The translations under genes and the position numbers were made by a program. Below the pieces are notes generated by a model. That model did no database searches. It saw only the letters and a program-made list of their open reading frames with translations, and had not been told where the DNA came from. From Lytechinus variegatus (taxonomy: Eukaryota > Echinodermata > Echinoidea > Temnopleuroida > Toxopneustidae), in contig NC_054749.1 of NCBI RefSeq assembly GCF_018143015.1, positions 32,420,911 to 32,484,910 of the forward strand: a DNA stretch of 64,000 bases, read 5' to 3'. Shown piece after piece: positions 34,864 to 46,700 of this stretch. The number at the start of each line of letters is the position of its first letter. Positions within the stretch are counted from its first letter, which is position 1.

Positions 34864-35489
34864 TAAAAGTTCTTAATAAACTTCATATGAAGGTTCGTTC
34901 ATCCTTTTGGTGCTGCCATGAGAAGCTTGTAAGCATTCCAAGTGAGAGGAAAAGCAGATCTCTTGCCACTGCCATGTCATGGAAGTTCCACTTTCAATCC
35001 ATTTTTTAAAGTCTTGTGTTCTGTTCTTTTCAGATCTGAAACGGGGCAGTACTTATACATCACTTTGTTGACTGGTAGAGGGTATAGTGTTCTGTCACTT
35101 TAATAGGCCCACTTTATAATTTTCCAACTATACTTTGGCTTTGATTATTCAACTTAAACCTTGGAAATTCTTCCCACCTCATATTTATTTACCTTGTCTT
35201 GCCTCTAATTTTACAAAACTAGAGTGTTTGTTAAATCGTCAATATTTGTGGTATAATTTGCAACTCATATGCTTGTTTATATTGGGAGAGGAACGGGGGC
35301 TTACTTTGTGTGTTATTATAGCTCCATCTGTTTTTTGTCCTTTGTATTTTGGTGACTAGTAGGGCTCTAAGCCTTGGCTACATAGACTTGGATTTGCCAA
35401 CTGGTTGTCAAATTATTTTATTGTTATTGTTGCAGTATCGTAACAAATAACTCTACAAGTCGTAACCTTTTTCAAAGTTAGTACCCCTA

Positions 35490-35544
35490 TTTTTCTTTCT
35501 TTCTTTCTTTTCGTTTCTTTCTTTCTTTCTTTTTTTCTTTCTTC

Positions 35545-35586
<42 letters not shown>

Positions 35587-35679
35587 CTCTCTCTCTCTTT
35601 CTTTTTTTCTTTCTTTCTTTCTTTCTTTCTTTCTCTTTTTCTCTCTCTTTCTTTCTTTCTTTCTTTCTCTCCCCCTCTC

Positions 35680-35714
<35 letters not shown>

Positions 35715-35890
35715 CTCCCCCTCTCTCTTTCTTTTTTTTTTTTCTTTCTTTCTTTCTTTCTGTCTTTCTCTCCCCCTCTCTCTCTTTTTCTTTCTTTCTT
35801 TCTTTCTTTCTCTCTCCCTCTCTCTTTCATTTTTTTTTCTTTTTTTCTCTCCCCCTTTTTTTTCTTCCTTTCTTTCCCTCTTTGTTTTTC
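35490..35890. repeat. (CTTT)n / CT-rich microsatellite, 0.4 kb
   Basis: Long runs of TTTC with CTCTCT and CCCCCTCTC interruptions recurring every ~70 bp. The Lys/Glu/Arg-rich open frame on the other strand is a repeat artefact. Confidence 0.95.
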
Positions 35891-36000
35891 TCCCCTATCC
35901 TCCATTTTGCCAACTGGTACAACCGACTGCCATGAATGTTGGGGGAGGGGGTGTCACACCCCCTATACCCCCCCCCTCTAGCTACGGCCCTGCCAAAGAA

Positions 36001-36571
36001 ACAAAAACACTAACAACAATGGCGAATGGGGGTCAGGGGTGGTATACTGGAATCCCAAAACAGTTTTATGACGAAGAAAGAAGACAAAGGAGAAAGGGAA
36101 AGAAAATGGAAAAATGTGAATTATGATATTGTTTTATAATATTAGGACCTATACCAAATTCGTCACAAAATCAGATTTTCAAAGGTCAAAGTTTTTACTC
36201 GCTCCCTACGTCCCCCCCCCCCTCCGTTTTTCAGGCCTTGACCATGGCCCTGGGAAGCGGGGATGCTGAAGTAACCCCGAGCTTTACTGTATATGCAGCA
36301 CCCCCTGTAAATATGGTATACTGAATAGCAGAAATGTAATCAAAATCAGATTCATTTTGTTTTAATAGAGCCCCCCCCCCCCCCGCTTTTTTATGGGGGG
36401 AGGTGGGTTGTCTTATTAAACTTCTTTTTCTTTTGAAAAAGTTTTCCTGGAACAAAAATCGTGTTCATTTTGTAGCAAAAGCCTTTTTTGCTTCTCAAAT
36501 TTAAACCAGCACCCCTGTTTAAAAAAAAAAATCGTTCCCAGTGCCCTGACCTTAATTGACCCATATAAACC
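36001..36571. other. Spacer with C-runs, nothing recognised
   Basis: Contains C-runs at 36210-36222 and 36370-36384 that are probably worn transposon ends; no boundaries can be supported. Confidence 0.4.
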
Positions 36572-36732
36572 AGGGGAGTGTTTCATCAACATTTTCATCC
36601 GACAAGTTGTCAGATCTGACATCTTTCTCTGATGTTGAATGGCTGAAAGGTACTGTTAGTATGGTAACTGTCGGATAAAATGGGACTTGTCGGATAAAAC
36701 GTCCGACAAGTACTTTCATGAAACGCTCCCCA
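36572..36732. mobile_element. Hairpin MITE, GGGGAGTGTTTCAT type
   Basis: GGGGAGTGTTTCATCAAC at the left and CATGAAACGCTCCCC at the right are inverted, with inner CCGACAAGT/ACTTGTCGG pairs. Length about 161 bp. Its tip resembles the MITE at 16973-17147. Confidence 0.72.
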
Positions 36733-36879
36733 GGGCGTGCTTCCTCATTGTTTGGCCCATACTAGTGCCGACTTTATAACAAAAGGATAGTCGTTATATT
36801 TAACACCGCTAATGATAAATCCAGAGAGTCAACAGAACCACATCCACAAGTCATGTCAGGGATATTCACTTTCGGTAAT

Positions 36880-37412
36880 GACAGTTAAAAAAATTTTAAA
36901 AAATATTTAGATCAGAAAAGGGGACATTTTAAGGACTGATTTTATGAAATCATGAAGAGCAGACATATCTCACTAATGAGAACGTAAGCACGGACGGGCT
37001 ATATTTCATATTAAGGCCTTAAAATGGGGCAATCTCGTTAATTATTCATGAAAAATAAGCATATATGTCACTACATAAAACAATAATAGCATGAAGTGTG
37101 ATGAAATATATTTGGTGTATATCGACTTGAAAACGGGAGGTTTTAGTACAACAGGATTACATATCAAGCATCAGGACATATGCCCTGAGCAAATTATGTT
37201 TCATAAAGTTATGAAAAAAATGTTTCTTGTGTAATATATAACATAACACAATTATAGCATAATAAAATGAACGACAATATCTTCTTCCCCACTATGTTTC
37301 GTTTCCTTTCTCCCTCTTTTTCCCCCTTTTCCTTGTTTTTTGTGGGGGCCAGCCGATGGGGGGGGGGGGGGGGCACGTGCCCCCATGCCCCCGTATATAG
37401 TTACGCCAATGA
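36880..37412. mobile_element. hAT-like CAGTGGCGTA family, right-hand fragment (copy 3)
   Basis: Shares AAAACGGGAGGTTTTAGTAC, CAAATTATGTTTCATAAAGT, the G-run plus GGCACGTGCC and a worn TTACGCCAATG end with copies at 29773-31185 and 32148-34643. The left end is not visible. Confidence 0.7.
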
Positions 37413-37495
37413 TGCGGATTGAACTTCAGGAGCAATAATCCAAAGTCGTAAGTTACGCAGCGGCAGCCACAATTTATACAGGTGATCCATAATGT

Positions 37496-37647
37496 CATGG
37501 TCACATTTGTTCTACGGCGGCCTTACGGCGAGTCGAAAACAGCCGTTTACCTGTTTGTCCAACTACATAATGGTGGTTTGAATCAAAATTGATAAAACGG
37601 CTGTTTTCGACTCGCCGTACGGCCACCGTAGAACAAATGTGACCATG
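37496..37647. mobile_element. Long-hairpin MITE with ~53-bp arms
   Basis: CATGGTCACATTTGTTCTAC at the left is exactly inverted at the right, and the pairing runs on through GGCGAGTCGAAAACAGCCGT with only two or three mismatches. The loop is about 45 bp. The near-perfect arms suggest a young insertion or selection for a hairpin RNA. Confidence 0.83.
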
Positions 37648-37934
37648 GTATTAAACTTTGAGCTTAGTAAGATCAAAGTTTAATGGATTGCCTGTATAAT
37701 TTGTTACACATAGCCTCTTTCAAGAATATGTATTACATAAATTGTTACAAAAAATGTTACAAAATTTGACTTCAATATAAACTATTTGAAAAGTTTGAAC
37801 TTAGATGGTATGTTTTGTTTTTTCGTGTTTGTTTGTTTTATTTCCGTCATAATGAAATAAATTCTAAACGTTGATTAAAAGAAAAGAAAAGAAAAATTAA
37901 TGATTGAACTATGTTAAGAAAGCTAAAAGAACTT

Positions 37935-38435
37935 AAAGGGAAAGTTCACCCTGACAAAAATTTTATTGTAAAAATAGCAGAAAAAATAATGAAAAATATT
38001 GCCGAAGGTTTGAGAAAAATTCATCAAATAATTAAAAAGTTATTAGAATTTCAATGATTTGATTTGTGACGTCATATGCGAGCAGCATTCCTACATAGTG
38101 AATGGTAAAAAATCAATGAAATGTCATTTTCTCAGAAAATTGAACATGGTTTTCACTGTACCTTTTGTATATCAATAGACAATTCATTTCACACCCGATC
38201 ATGAATAGAAAACAAAATTAAGTCACCAGGAACCATACAAAATTTGAAATTCATGCATTTTATATTATATAACACATGGGGCAGCTGCTCGTTTATGACG
38301 TCACAAATCCAAAACTTTGAACTGTAATAACTTCCTTACTCTTTAACGGATTTTCCTCAAACCTTCACCAATATTTTTTATAATTTTTTCTGCTATTTTT
38401 CCAACAAAGTTTTCTTCAGGGTGAACTTCCCCTTT
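37935..38435. mobile_element. TIR element, TTAAAGGGAAAGTTCACC family
   Basis: Left end AAAGGGAAAGTTCACCCTGA, right end GGTGAACTTCCCCTTTAA, with arms continuing as inverted sequence (ATAGCAGAAAAAAT / ATTTTTTCTGCTAT; TGTGACGTCATA / TATGACGTCACA). TTAA at both tips indicates the TTAA target type. About 500 bp, noncoding. Confidence 0.8.
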
Positions 38436-39119
38436 AAGACAAAAGACGGTTGGATTCAAAACCCATATTCAACTGCACCAATTAAATGTGCGGCTGGTCT
38501 TCCATGGGGACCAAGTAAACGAGAGAGAGAGTCATACTAGGGAGGGGGACATGAGAACAGAAAAGAAAAGAGGGAAAGGAGGGAAGAAAAGAAAAGGTAG
38601 AAAAAACAAAGAAAGGAGGAAAGGTGAAAAAAAAATCACTACTAGTTTGCTTATTTATTATGTCAGAATTTGATACAAGATTTTAAAAATCATGTAGTTA
38701 TATCTCATAGAAATGACACTTTGACCATGCACAGAATTGTATTTTCATGTTTTAACTTTATATGATAATTAAATGTGTTCTTATTGGTTGTTTTTAGGCG
38801 TTACTTTTAATTGCCATAGACCTCTCAGAGACTCAAACACCAGTCACCCCCCCCCCCCCATTATCACAAGAATTAAAGACGTAATCGACGTAATTTGGAT
38901 TTTATTCATCAAATCACAGTGCCACGATCAAATTTTGAGAACAGTTGCAACGCTGGCTTTCTTTCTTCTCTTTATTTCCCTACCTTTCTCATGGGGGGGG
39001 GGGGTAAGTCCCTGTAAATGTGCCCGTGACGCCTGTTTTATTCTTTTTTTGGGGGGAGTGGGAGGCCTTGCTTACAAATATTCGGCGCCTTTTCGGCTCA
39101 CATCAAGTGGCGTTTCATA
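38436..39119. other. Intergenic, nothing recognised
   Basis: Purine-rich patch 38520-38640, C-run 38849-38860 and G-run 38994-39004. No gene. Confidence 0.4.
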
Positions 39120-39370
39120 CTGTTTTTGAATCAGCTGCTGTCAGAGTTCGGCACGTGGGTTCGCAGGTAGAATCACAACACTGAACTCAATCCTACCGCG
39201 GGATTCAACCAGCTCATCGTAACATCGCAGCTCAGGTTCCCCGAAAGTACCGGCGCGAGTGGATACCAACGGCCGATATACTGTCTACGTACCGAATCAG
39301 ATCAGGCATAACGAAGAACGTGAACATTGGCGAGGTGATAATCTAATCTGGCTCATTTCCTCACACGTGA
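39120..39370 (+). promoter_or_regulatory. Candidate promoter / 5' noncoding exon region of the AP endonuclease gene
   Basis: The first coding exon of APN1 begins at a splice acceptor (40755), so a noncoding exon must lie upstream. This 250-bp patch is the most GC- and CpG-rich non-repeat sequence upstream and contains a possible donor (GCGAGGTGATAA near 39330). This is indirect; other sites between 38.5 and 40.7 kb are possible. Confidence 0.25.
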
Positions 39371-40121
39371 ATGATTTAGATTTAGAAAATAACCACAGTA
39401 GCTACCAAGGACTAAATAGTTAAAAAGGGAAGCTCATCCTAAAAACTAGTGGCTCAGCATGCAGCAAAATCAATAATTTTAAATTGTAATAAAAATCCAT
39501 ATTACTTAGCATGTTCAGTCTTCAAGTTCAGACACTTTTTTGGGTGACTTTTTTTAACATTTGAATTCTAGCTACAAAATCCTGTTTTTTAAAGAGATGA
39601 TAAGAGAAAACATTTTTCTTAGATTATATGAGCAATGGGTATGAACTATTTGATAGTGTGATGATATTGCCCCCGCCCACACAATTATAATGCCTTTCCA
39701 ATTTTGGGAAAATGATGCGTTTGTTTTTGAGAATGACTAACTACCCCTTGTTTTTTAAGAAAAAAAATAAATGGAGAAAAGTTAAGTAAAAGGAGTAACT
39801 CGGGGAAGAAGTTGCAAGAAGTCAGAGAGTGCTATCTGTTTGGCTCTCTGTTTCTTCTCAACTTCAGGATTAACAATGTGAAATAAGCTCATTTTCTCCC
39901 TCCCCAACCCCATCCATAACAATTTCCTAGGACTGCCCCTGAGCTGTTGTCACACAGCTTGGAAATGTCGGAGATCAGTATTTGGAAATTATGACAGTTG
40001 GTGTGTATTCGTGTTCTGGCAATGATTAAGTATTTTAATCAAGAATCCATCTGAAGACTTAGCTTTTTTATATAAATTTATGTTCATGTATTTCCAAAGT
40101 TTACACCTTTCACTTGGGAGT

Positions 40122-40391
40122 CCTGGGTTCCGTCTTACAAAGAGTTACGATTGATCCGATCAACCTCGATTCTATGGAAATCCATCATTGTCATAATGTT
40201 TTCTACAGCTAAATTTGAATGAATGTCCTTTGTAAACAAAGAGAAGCACACTGAATTTTCAATAAAAAAATGAATGATACATCATAGTTAAAAATATTTT
40301 GAACAAACATGCATAAGAGATGTTGCCATTGCTGGCTTTCCATAGTTGTGGTTGATTGGATCAATTGTAACTCTTTGTAAGATGGGCCCTG
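40122..40391. mobile_element. TIR element, CCTGGGTTCCGTCTTACAAAG family
   Basis: Left CTTACAAAGAGTTACGATTG and right CAATTGTAACTCTTTGTAAG are inverted repeats, outer tips CCTGGGTTCC / GGGCCCTGG. About 270 bp, noncoding, just upstream of the first coding APN1 exon. Confidence 0.75.
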
Positions 40392-40767
40392 GATGTACTC
40401 CCTACCCCCTGCTTCATTCCCCGATATCACCTTCCAATGTATGTACTTTATCACTGTCATTTTCAATTATAACTTTTGCAAGCAAATCCCTTCATTATGC
40501 TGAGAAAATGTGTAAAATTGGTGTTTCAGAGGAGTAGCCTAATACTCTTGAAGTGTGAAATGCCAAAGCATCCAGGTTTTTTTTTTGTGAGGGTTATTTT
40601 TCATTCTTTCATTTAAATCCATTCTTGTTCAACCATTCTCTCCCTAGTTTTTTTTTAGTTTTGGCCACTAAACCACGTTCCCTGGTAATTCCTTATGTGC
40701 TGTTTACATGATTTGCAAGAGGTTCATAAAATATTTGGTTTGTTTTGTCTTGTAGATCCAAAGAGTC

Positions 40768-43700
40768 ATGTCTTCATCAGCACCAACTACCCGGATGAGA
40801 CTCCGTAGAAAGTGTGAGGCAGGTTCATCGGGCATCCAAGATCCTCCAGCAGAGACCAGTGGATCTTCAGGAACTTCATCCAGGAATGAATCCAAGAGAG
40901 CGCCGACAAGAAGGGGGAAGCAGGCTGCAGTTGAAACCAAGACAACAATGACAACAAGACGTCGGGGAAAGAAGGTGATTGCAGAAGATGATATTGATGC
41001 AGCGGAAGGCAAGAATGAGGCCTCAACATCCAAAGCCAAAGGAGAGAAGAAAGGAAGGAAGAGGGGTGGGGCCAGGGTAGTGGAAGATCTGCAGAACGCC
41101 AAGCCTGATTTAATGACAGAAGAGCCCATGGATACACGCAGCGATCCATCCAGTGATGAGTTTCAGGCAAATGCAGAACTGTTGCCACCAGAATCTAAGA
41201 TGGATTCGCAAGGAAAACGTCAAGGGAAAGGAAAGGGTGGGAAGACAAGTGATTCTGAGAGCAGTCTTTCCAATCAAACAGATCCAAAGGAAAAGGTTTC
41301 AACTAAGGCAGGTAGGTCAAAGGTAGCTGTAAAAGTTGCCAAACTGGATCCAGAACCATTCTTAGAGGAGAGGGATGCTGTTGAGCATAAACTGCCAGTG
41401 AAACGACAGAGAAGAACTAAAGCAACTTTGACAGATGTTAAGGAGGAAAAGGATCAGGAGTCGAATGATGCTGAACCAAAAGTAGAAGTGACAGCCAAGA
41501 ATGGACAGCAAAAGAAATCCACCAAGGGCAAGGGAAAGAAAGTTACATTCAAGTCAAAATCTGCAAGCTTAGATGACAAAGATGTTAAAACTGAATCCTT
41601 GGTGGAACACTCTAACATTATGGCAGTTGCAGATAATGGTGTCCTCACTACTTACGAGAAGTGTGTTGGAGCTCATTGCAGTATTGCAGGTAAAAAATGA
41701 AAGAGGCAACCCCTTTTCTTATAATCACAATGTGCATGTTCCATATCTTGAAGAGTGCTGAAAGTAATATCAAAGTTTCAAACATCAGTCAATACCATCG
41801 AAGACACATTACACTTATATCAAAGTTGCAAATTCAAGGTGACAGGCCACCAGTAATCTTCAATTTGTACTGTGCTAAACCTTAGATTGCTAAGATTCTC
41901 TCTGCATATTTATAAATAATTTATAAGTTTATGATGTGATTTGAAACTCCTTAGGTTATACTTCTTTTATGTTAATTTATATTTATTTTATATTCACTTG
42001 AATGGCTCCTTCCTCAATATCTAGGTGGTTTATGGAAAGCAGTCAATGATGCTGTGTCCATTGGTGCAAAATCCTTTGCCCTCTTCCTGCGCTCCCAACG
42101 TCAGTGGCAGGCCAAGCCCTTGGAAGATGATAATGCTGCAAAGTTCCGGGAAGCTTGTACCAAACATGGTTACCCTCCTCACCTGATTCTACCCCATGGA
42201 TCCTATCTGTTGAACTGTGGCTCCCCAAATCCTGCAACATTGTCCAAGAGCAGAGACTCCTTGGTGGATGAGTTGACTCGATGTCAGAAGCTTGGGCTTA
42301 CCCTCTACAACTTCCATCCAGGTAGTAATCAGATAGTACTCAAAATATGGGCATGGATGTGTGAGGCATTCGATCATTAACCAAGCTACAACTTTATTGT
42401 CTATTCCTGGAACTCAATTGAATCATATCAAATAATAAAGAAATTTATCCTATAATTGTGTTTTAAGAAATCAAGTACAAGTAAGTCTGTTTATTATGCA
42501 CCGTTTAGGTACAGGATGGCATAATATGACCATTTTCTGCATGCTCCAATATTATGAAGTTAAATGTTAATGACCTGCCTCTTTCATTGTACCAAAGATA
42601 CGAAGTGCCAGTTCATGATTTAGAGATTCAAATAGCATGTTAAAGATCCTTACATCATTATATTTATGAGGATCTTTACCATGATTCTTTGGTGAGTATT
42701 ACTCTGCAGATGTACCCGAAAATATTTACTGATCCTAGAAATTTGCCTGAAACAATGGGTTTTAGTGTTTGATGTTTTTATTTTTTTGTTGATTGATTTG
42801 TTGTGACAGGATCAACTTGTGGGGACATCTCAATTGAAGAATGTCTAGATAAGATAGGTGAAAGCATCAATCTAGCCCTTGACAAGACATCTGGAGTTAC
42901 TGCAGGTACATGTACATATTGATATTGAGGATCTTACAAGAGTCAATGTGAATTTATATGCATCTATATGTTTTGGTATTGTAGTCTTTGTCAAATGTAG
43001 AATATCTGAAATGTAATTCAACTCCATAAAACTCAAGTTATGTGTATCATTTAAACAAAAAATAACTTACATGAAATATTTTCTGTTTCCCTTCCCCTCA
43101 ACCACCCTTTAATCACATATTCAGATTTGAAATTACACAAGTACCATGCATTTAGAAAAATATAATCTCAGATACTAGAACAGGGATCCCGTCGGCATCT
43201 TTTCATCACCAATCGTCTCTTTTTGTCACAGACAAGCTAATGAAGGATACAGGAATGCCACGGTGAAAGGCAGCTAGGGTGCTTATTGCAGGATTCCCAC
43301 TAAAGGACAAGTCAACCCAAACAAAAAGTTGATTCAAATAAAAAGAGAAAAATCAAAGAAGTATATCACTGAAGATTTCATCAAAATCGGATGTAAAAAA
43401 AGAGAAAGCTATGACATTTCCCTATCTAGGCCGGGGGGGGGCCTCGGAGGCCCCCCCCTCAACGAATCGTGCGATATTTTCGCCACGCAAAATTTTTTGA
43501 CCGCGCCGCTCGCTGACTTTTTACTTTCAAGTCTTGCGCAACTTTTGAGACCAATTTTGCATCACCCGGGTACGTGGTTCCGAAATTACGCAACATTATG
43601 TAAGTGCATGTCAGACCGAAAATTGCTCAAAAACGTGATTTTGTGTACAAAGTCAATGCAAATTGTGTTTTCAACCAAAATTCATAAATGCATGATTATT

Positions 43701-46700
43701 TTTAGTTTTGCTGGTCTAAATGTATTTATTTTATGCTTTTTATGATCACAGAAGAGTCCCCAACAAATTTCATTGAAAAAACAATGAAAAACAAAAGGTC
43801 AAAAAACAAAGAAATACATAAGAAATTGCAAAAAACAATATAATACATAAGAAAATGATTTGATATCGCAATTTTTTTCATGTACACTTGCTAAAAACAC
43901 CACAAAGAGTTTCTATACCAAAAATTAGTACATTTGGAGCTTTATTTAGGGAGTTAGAGGAAAAAGAATGATTTCGCATACTAATTACGCATAAATTAGC
44001 ATAATCACTTAATAGCAATTCGCATGAAAAAAATTACTATACAATCTTGTAGATTATGTCCCAGGCAACCCGCGTGCCAATTTTCGGCGCGATCGCGCGG
44101 TCGACGGCCGAGATCTTAAGGGGGGGCCTGGGAGGCCCCCCCCCCCGGCCATATGAACTCCCAAAATACCCCGGCCTAGATAGGGTTAAGTTTTGCTTAA
44201 TTTCACAAAACAGTTATATTCACATCCTTGTCAGTATGCAAATGAGGAGACTGATGACAACATTCACTATTTCTTTTGTATTAATGTCAAATTTTTCTCC
44301 CTGTTTGATGAAATTTTCAGCATGATGCTTGTTTGATTTTTCTCTATTTATTCGAATCAACATTTTTCTGGGATGGATTTGACCTTTAAAGACACTGCAC
44401 AATATTTGATATGGTATCTAAATCAAACTGAACTCTCGCTACCTTTATTATTGCAGTGATAGAGAACATGAGTCGTCAAGGTCATACCATCGGTGGTCAA
44501 TTTGAGGAGCTACGAGGAATCATTGATCGGGTCAAAGATAAAAGCAGGATAGGAGTATGTCTGGATACATGCCATGCGTTTGCAGCCGGTAAATTAATGA
44601 ATACAAACAGTTATGGTGAAATGTTCATTATCTCTACTCTTTTAGGTTTAGTACTTCTGTTTTAATCTTAATTATTGATAATTGTCTAAATTTTCATTTT
44701 CTAAATAAATCTTGTATAATTAGGTTTTAGATGGCTGTACACTTGCCCCTACCCCTTCGTTTAGTTGAGAATTATATATCGACCTCAATATTTTTTTTTC
44801 ATAGGATATGACCTCTCAACAGAATCTGGTTTCAAGAAAATGATGGCAGACTTTGAGAAGATCATTGGCTTCCAGTACCTGAAAGGTGTCCATCTCAATG
44901 ATTCTAAAGGTATGGTGGTTGTAGAGCTATTAAGATTTAGTCAGAGACACACTCAGATGAGACCAAGACCAAGATGATGACAATAGAAACAGTGACACTT
45001 GTGCAAAATCAACTGGGACAGAGACGGGACGTAAGACACGCAACCACTTTCTTGAGACATTTCTCTGTCTATTAAAGACAACTTACAGTGGATGGCAAAG
45101 TAGCCTTAAAATTTTGCTCTTTTTCTGTGTCTTGCCAATATCATGGCCTTGCAGAGATGAGACTTTTCCCTTCAAGAGACTCTCATAGATCAAGACATCA
45201 GCGTTCAAGACGGAGACAAGACACATAGTTACTGTCTCAAGACACCTTTCACTGAGCAATACAAATTTGCCTTAAGATGTCTGTCTCTCCTCTGTGAGTT
45301 TTTTATCAGTTTTTGCCATGGGAGGGGAGAGGAGCAGTTATTGTTTATTAAACCTGTTGTTTTTTTGTGATCATGTTTTTATTTATCATTTGGAAATTAT
45401 ATATAGCAAGGCAAGGTCCCTTCATACATAGCTTAATGACTGAATATACTGATTATATCCTTAACGAGGATTTTGTTGCAGATTCCTGATTTACTGAAAG
45501 TATTTATAATTTCCTTATGCTTTGATTGGAATATTTTGACTGTGGAATAGATAAGTTTGACAAAGTGCTCAACATAGGTGGTTTCTGGAGGAATTTAAGT
45601 ATTCAAAAAGGAAACTCTTATTTTCACATCCTGAAATATGCCTCATGATTCCGTTTGATAATTTGAAGTAAAATATGTATAGAGATATTTACAATAAATG
45701 CATAGAAGAAGAGTACAAAAACATGATTTCAGAAGCCAACTTCAAAGTGTAATGCAAATAATTGTGAAGTTGTCCCATGCACACTCACTCTCTTTGGTTT
45801 CTTTTTATTCTTTTAATTGATTAAAAAATTCAATCTAGTATGAGTGTATCATATTTTACTTACTACCTTACTCTTTCTGTGATGATATTGTTTGTCAGTT
45901 GTTTTTTGTCATTTTAGGAGAGGTAGGTTGTCATCTAGATCGTCATGAGAACATAGGCAAGGGAAACATTGGGTTGGATGGATTCAGACGGGTGATGAAT
46001 GATCCACGATTTAATAACATTCCTCTCATCTTGGAAACGCCCATCGAGTGAGTACCAATAGTAGATTGATTCGATTTGGTTCGACTCGGTTCCATTCATT
46101 TTTGTCTCACCTGCTAAGCAAAGTGAGACTATAGGCGCCGCTTTTCCGACGGCGGCGGCGGCGTCAACATCAAATCTTAACCTGAGGTTAAGTTTTTGAA
46201 ATGACGTCATAACTTAGAAAGTATATGGACCTAGTTAATAAAACTTGGCCATAAGGTTAATCAAGTATTACTGAACATCCTATGAGAGTTTCATGTCACA
46301 TGACCAAGGTCAAAGGTCATTTAGGGTCAATGAACTTAGACCATGTTGGAGGATTCAACATCGAAATCTTAACCTGAGGTTAAGTTTTTGAAATGTCATC
46401 ATAACTTAGAAAATATATGGACCTAGTTCATGAAACTTGGATATAAGGTTAATCAAGTATCACTGAACATCCTGCATGAGTTTCACGTCACATGACCAAG
46501 GTCAAAGGTCATTTAGGGTCAATGAACTTTGGCCGAATTGGGGATATCTGTTGAATTCCCATCATAACTTTGAAAGTTTATGGATCTGATTCATGAAACT
46601 TAGACATAATAGTAATCAAGAATCACTGAAAATTTTGTGCAAGTTTCAGGTCTCATGATTAAGGTCAAAGGTCATTTAGGGTCAATGAACTTTGGCCGAA

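Larger units (their letters stand above)
31742..35992 (-). mobile_element. Large hAT-like transposon, CAGGGCCGTAGC ends, carrying nested elements and a transposase remnant
   Basis: The ends are CAGGGCCGTAGC and GCTACGGCCCTG, flanked by CCAGAGAA (31734-31741) and CCAAAGAA (35993-36000), an 8-bp duplication with one mismatch. It holds a second hAT-like element (32148-34643), a degraded transposase end (about 34740-34863) and a CT microsatellite (35490-35890). Own sequence is about 1.75 kb once the nested element is excluded. Confidence 0.72.

Noticed and set aside
35453-35905. 150-codon Lys/Glu/Arg-rich open frame on the minus strand
   Set aside because: It is the (CTTT)n tract read on the other strand.
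40704-41188. Minus-strand frames of 133-141 codons over the first APN1 exon
   Set aside because: They are antisense shadows of a clear plus-strand coding exon.
44985-45310. GAGAC/GTCTC-rich stretch in an APN1 intron
   Set aside because: It suggests a degenerate inverted repeat, but I could not define ends or arms well enough to call an element.
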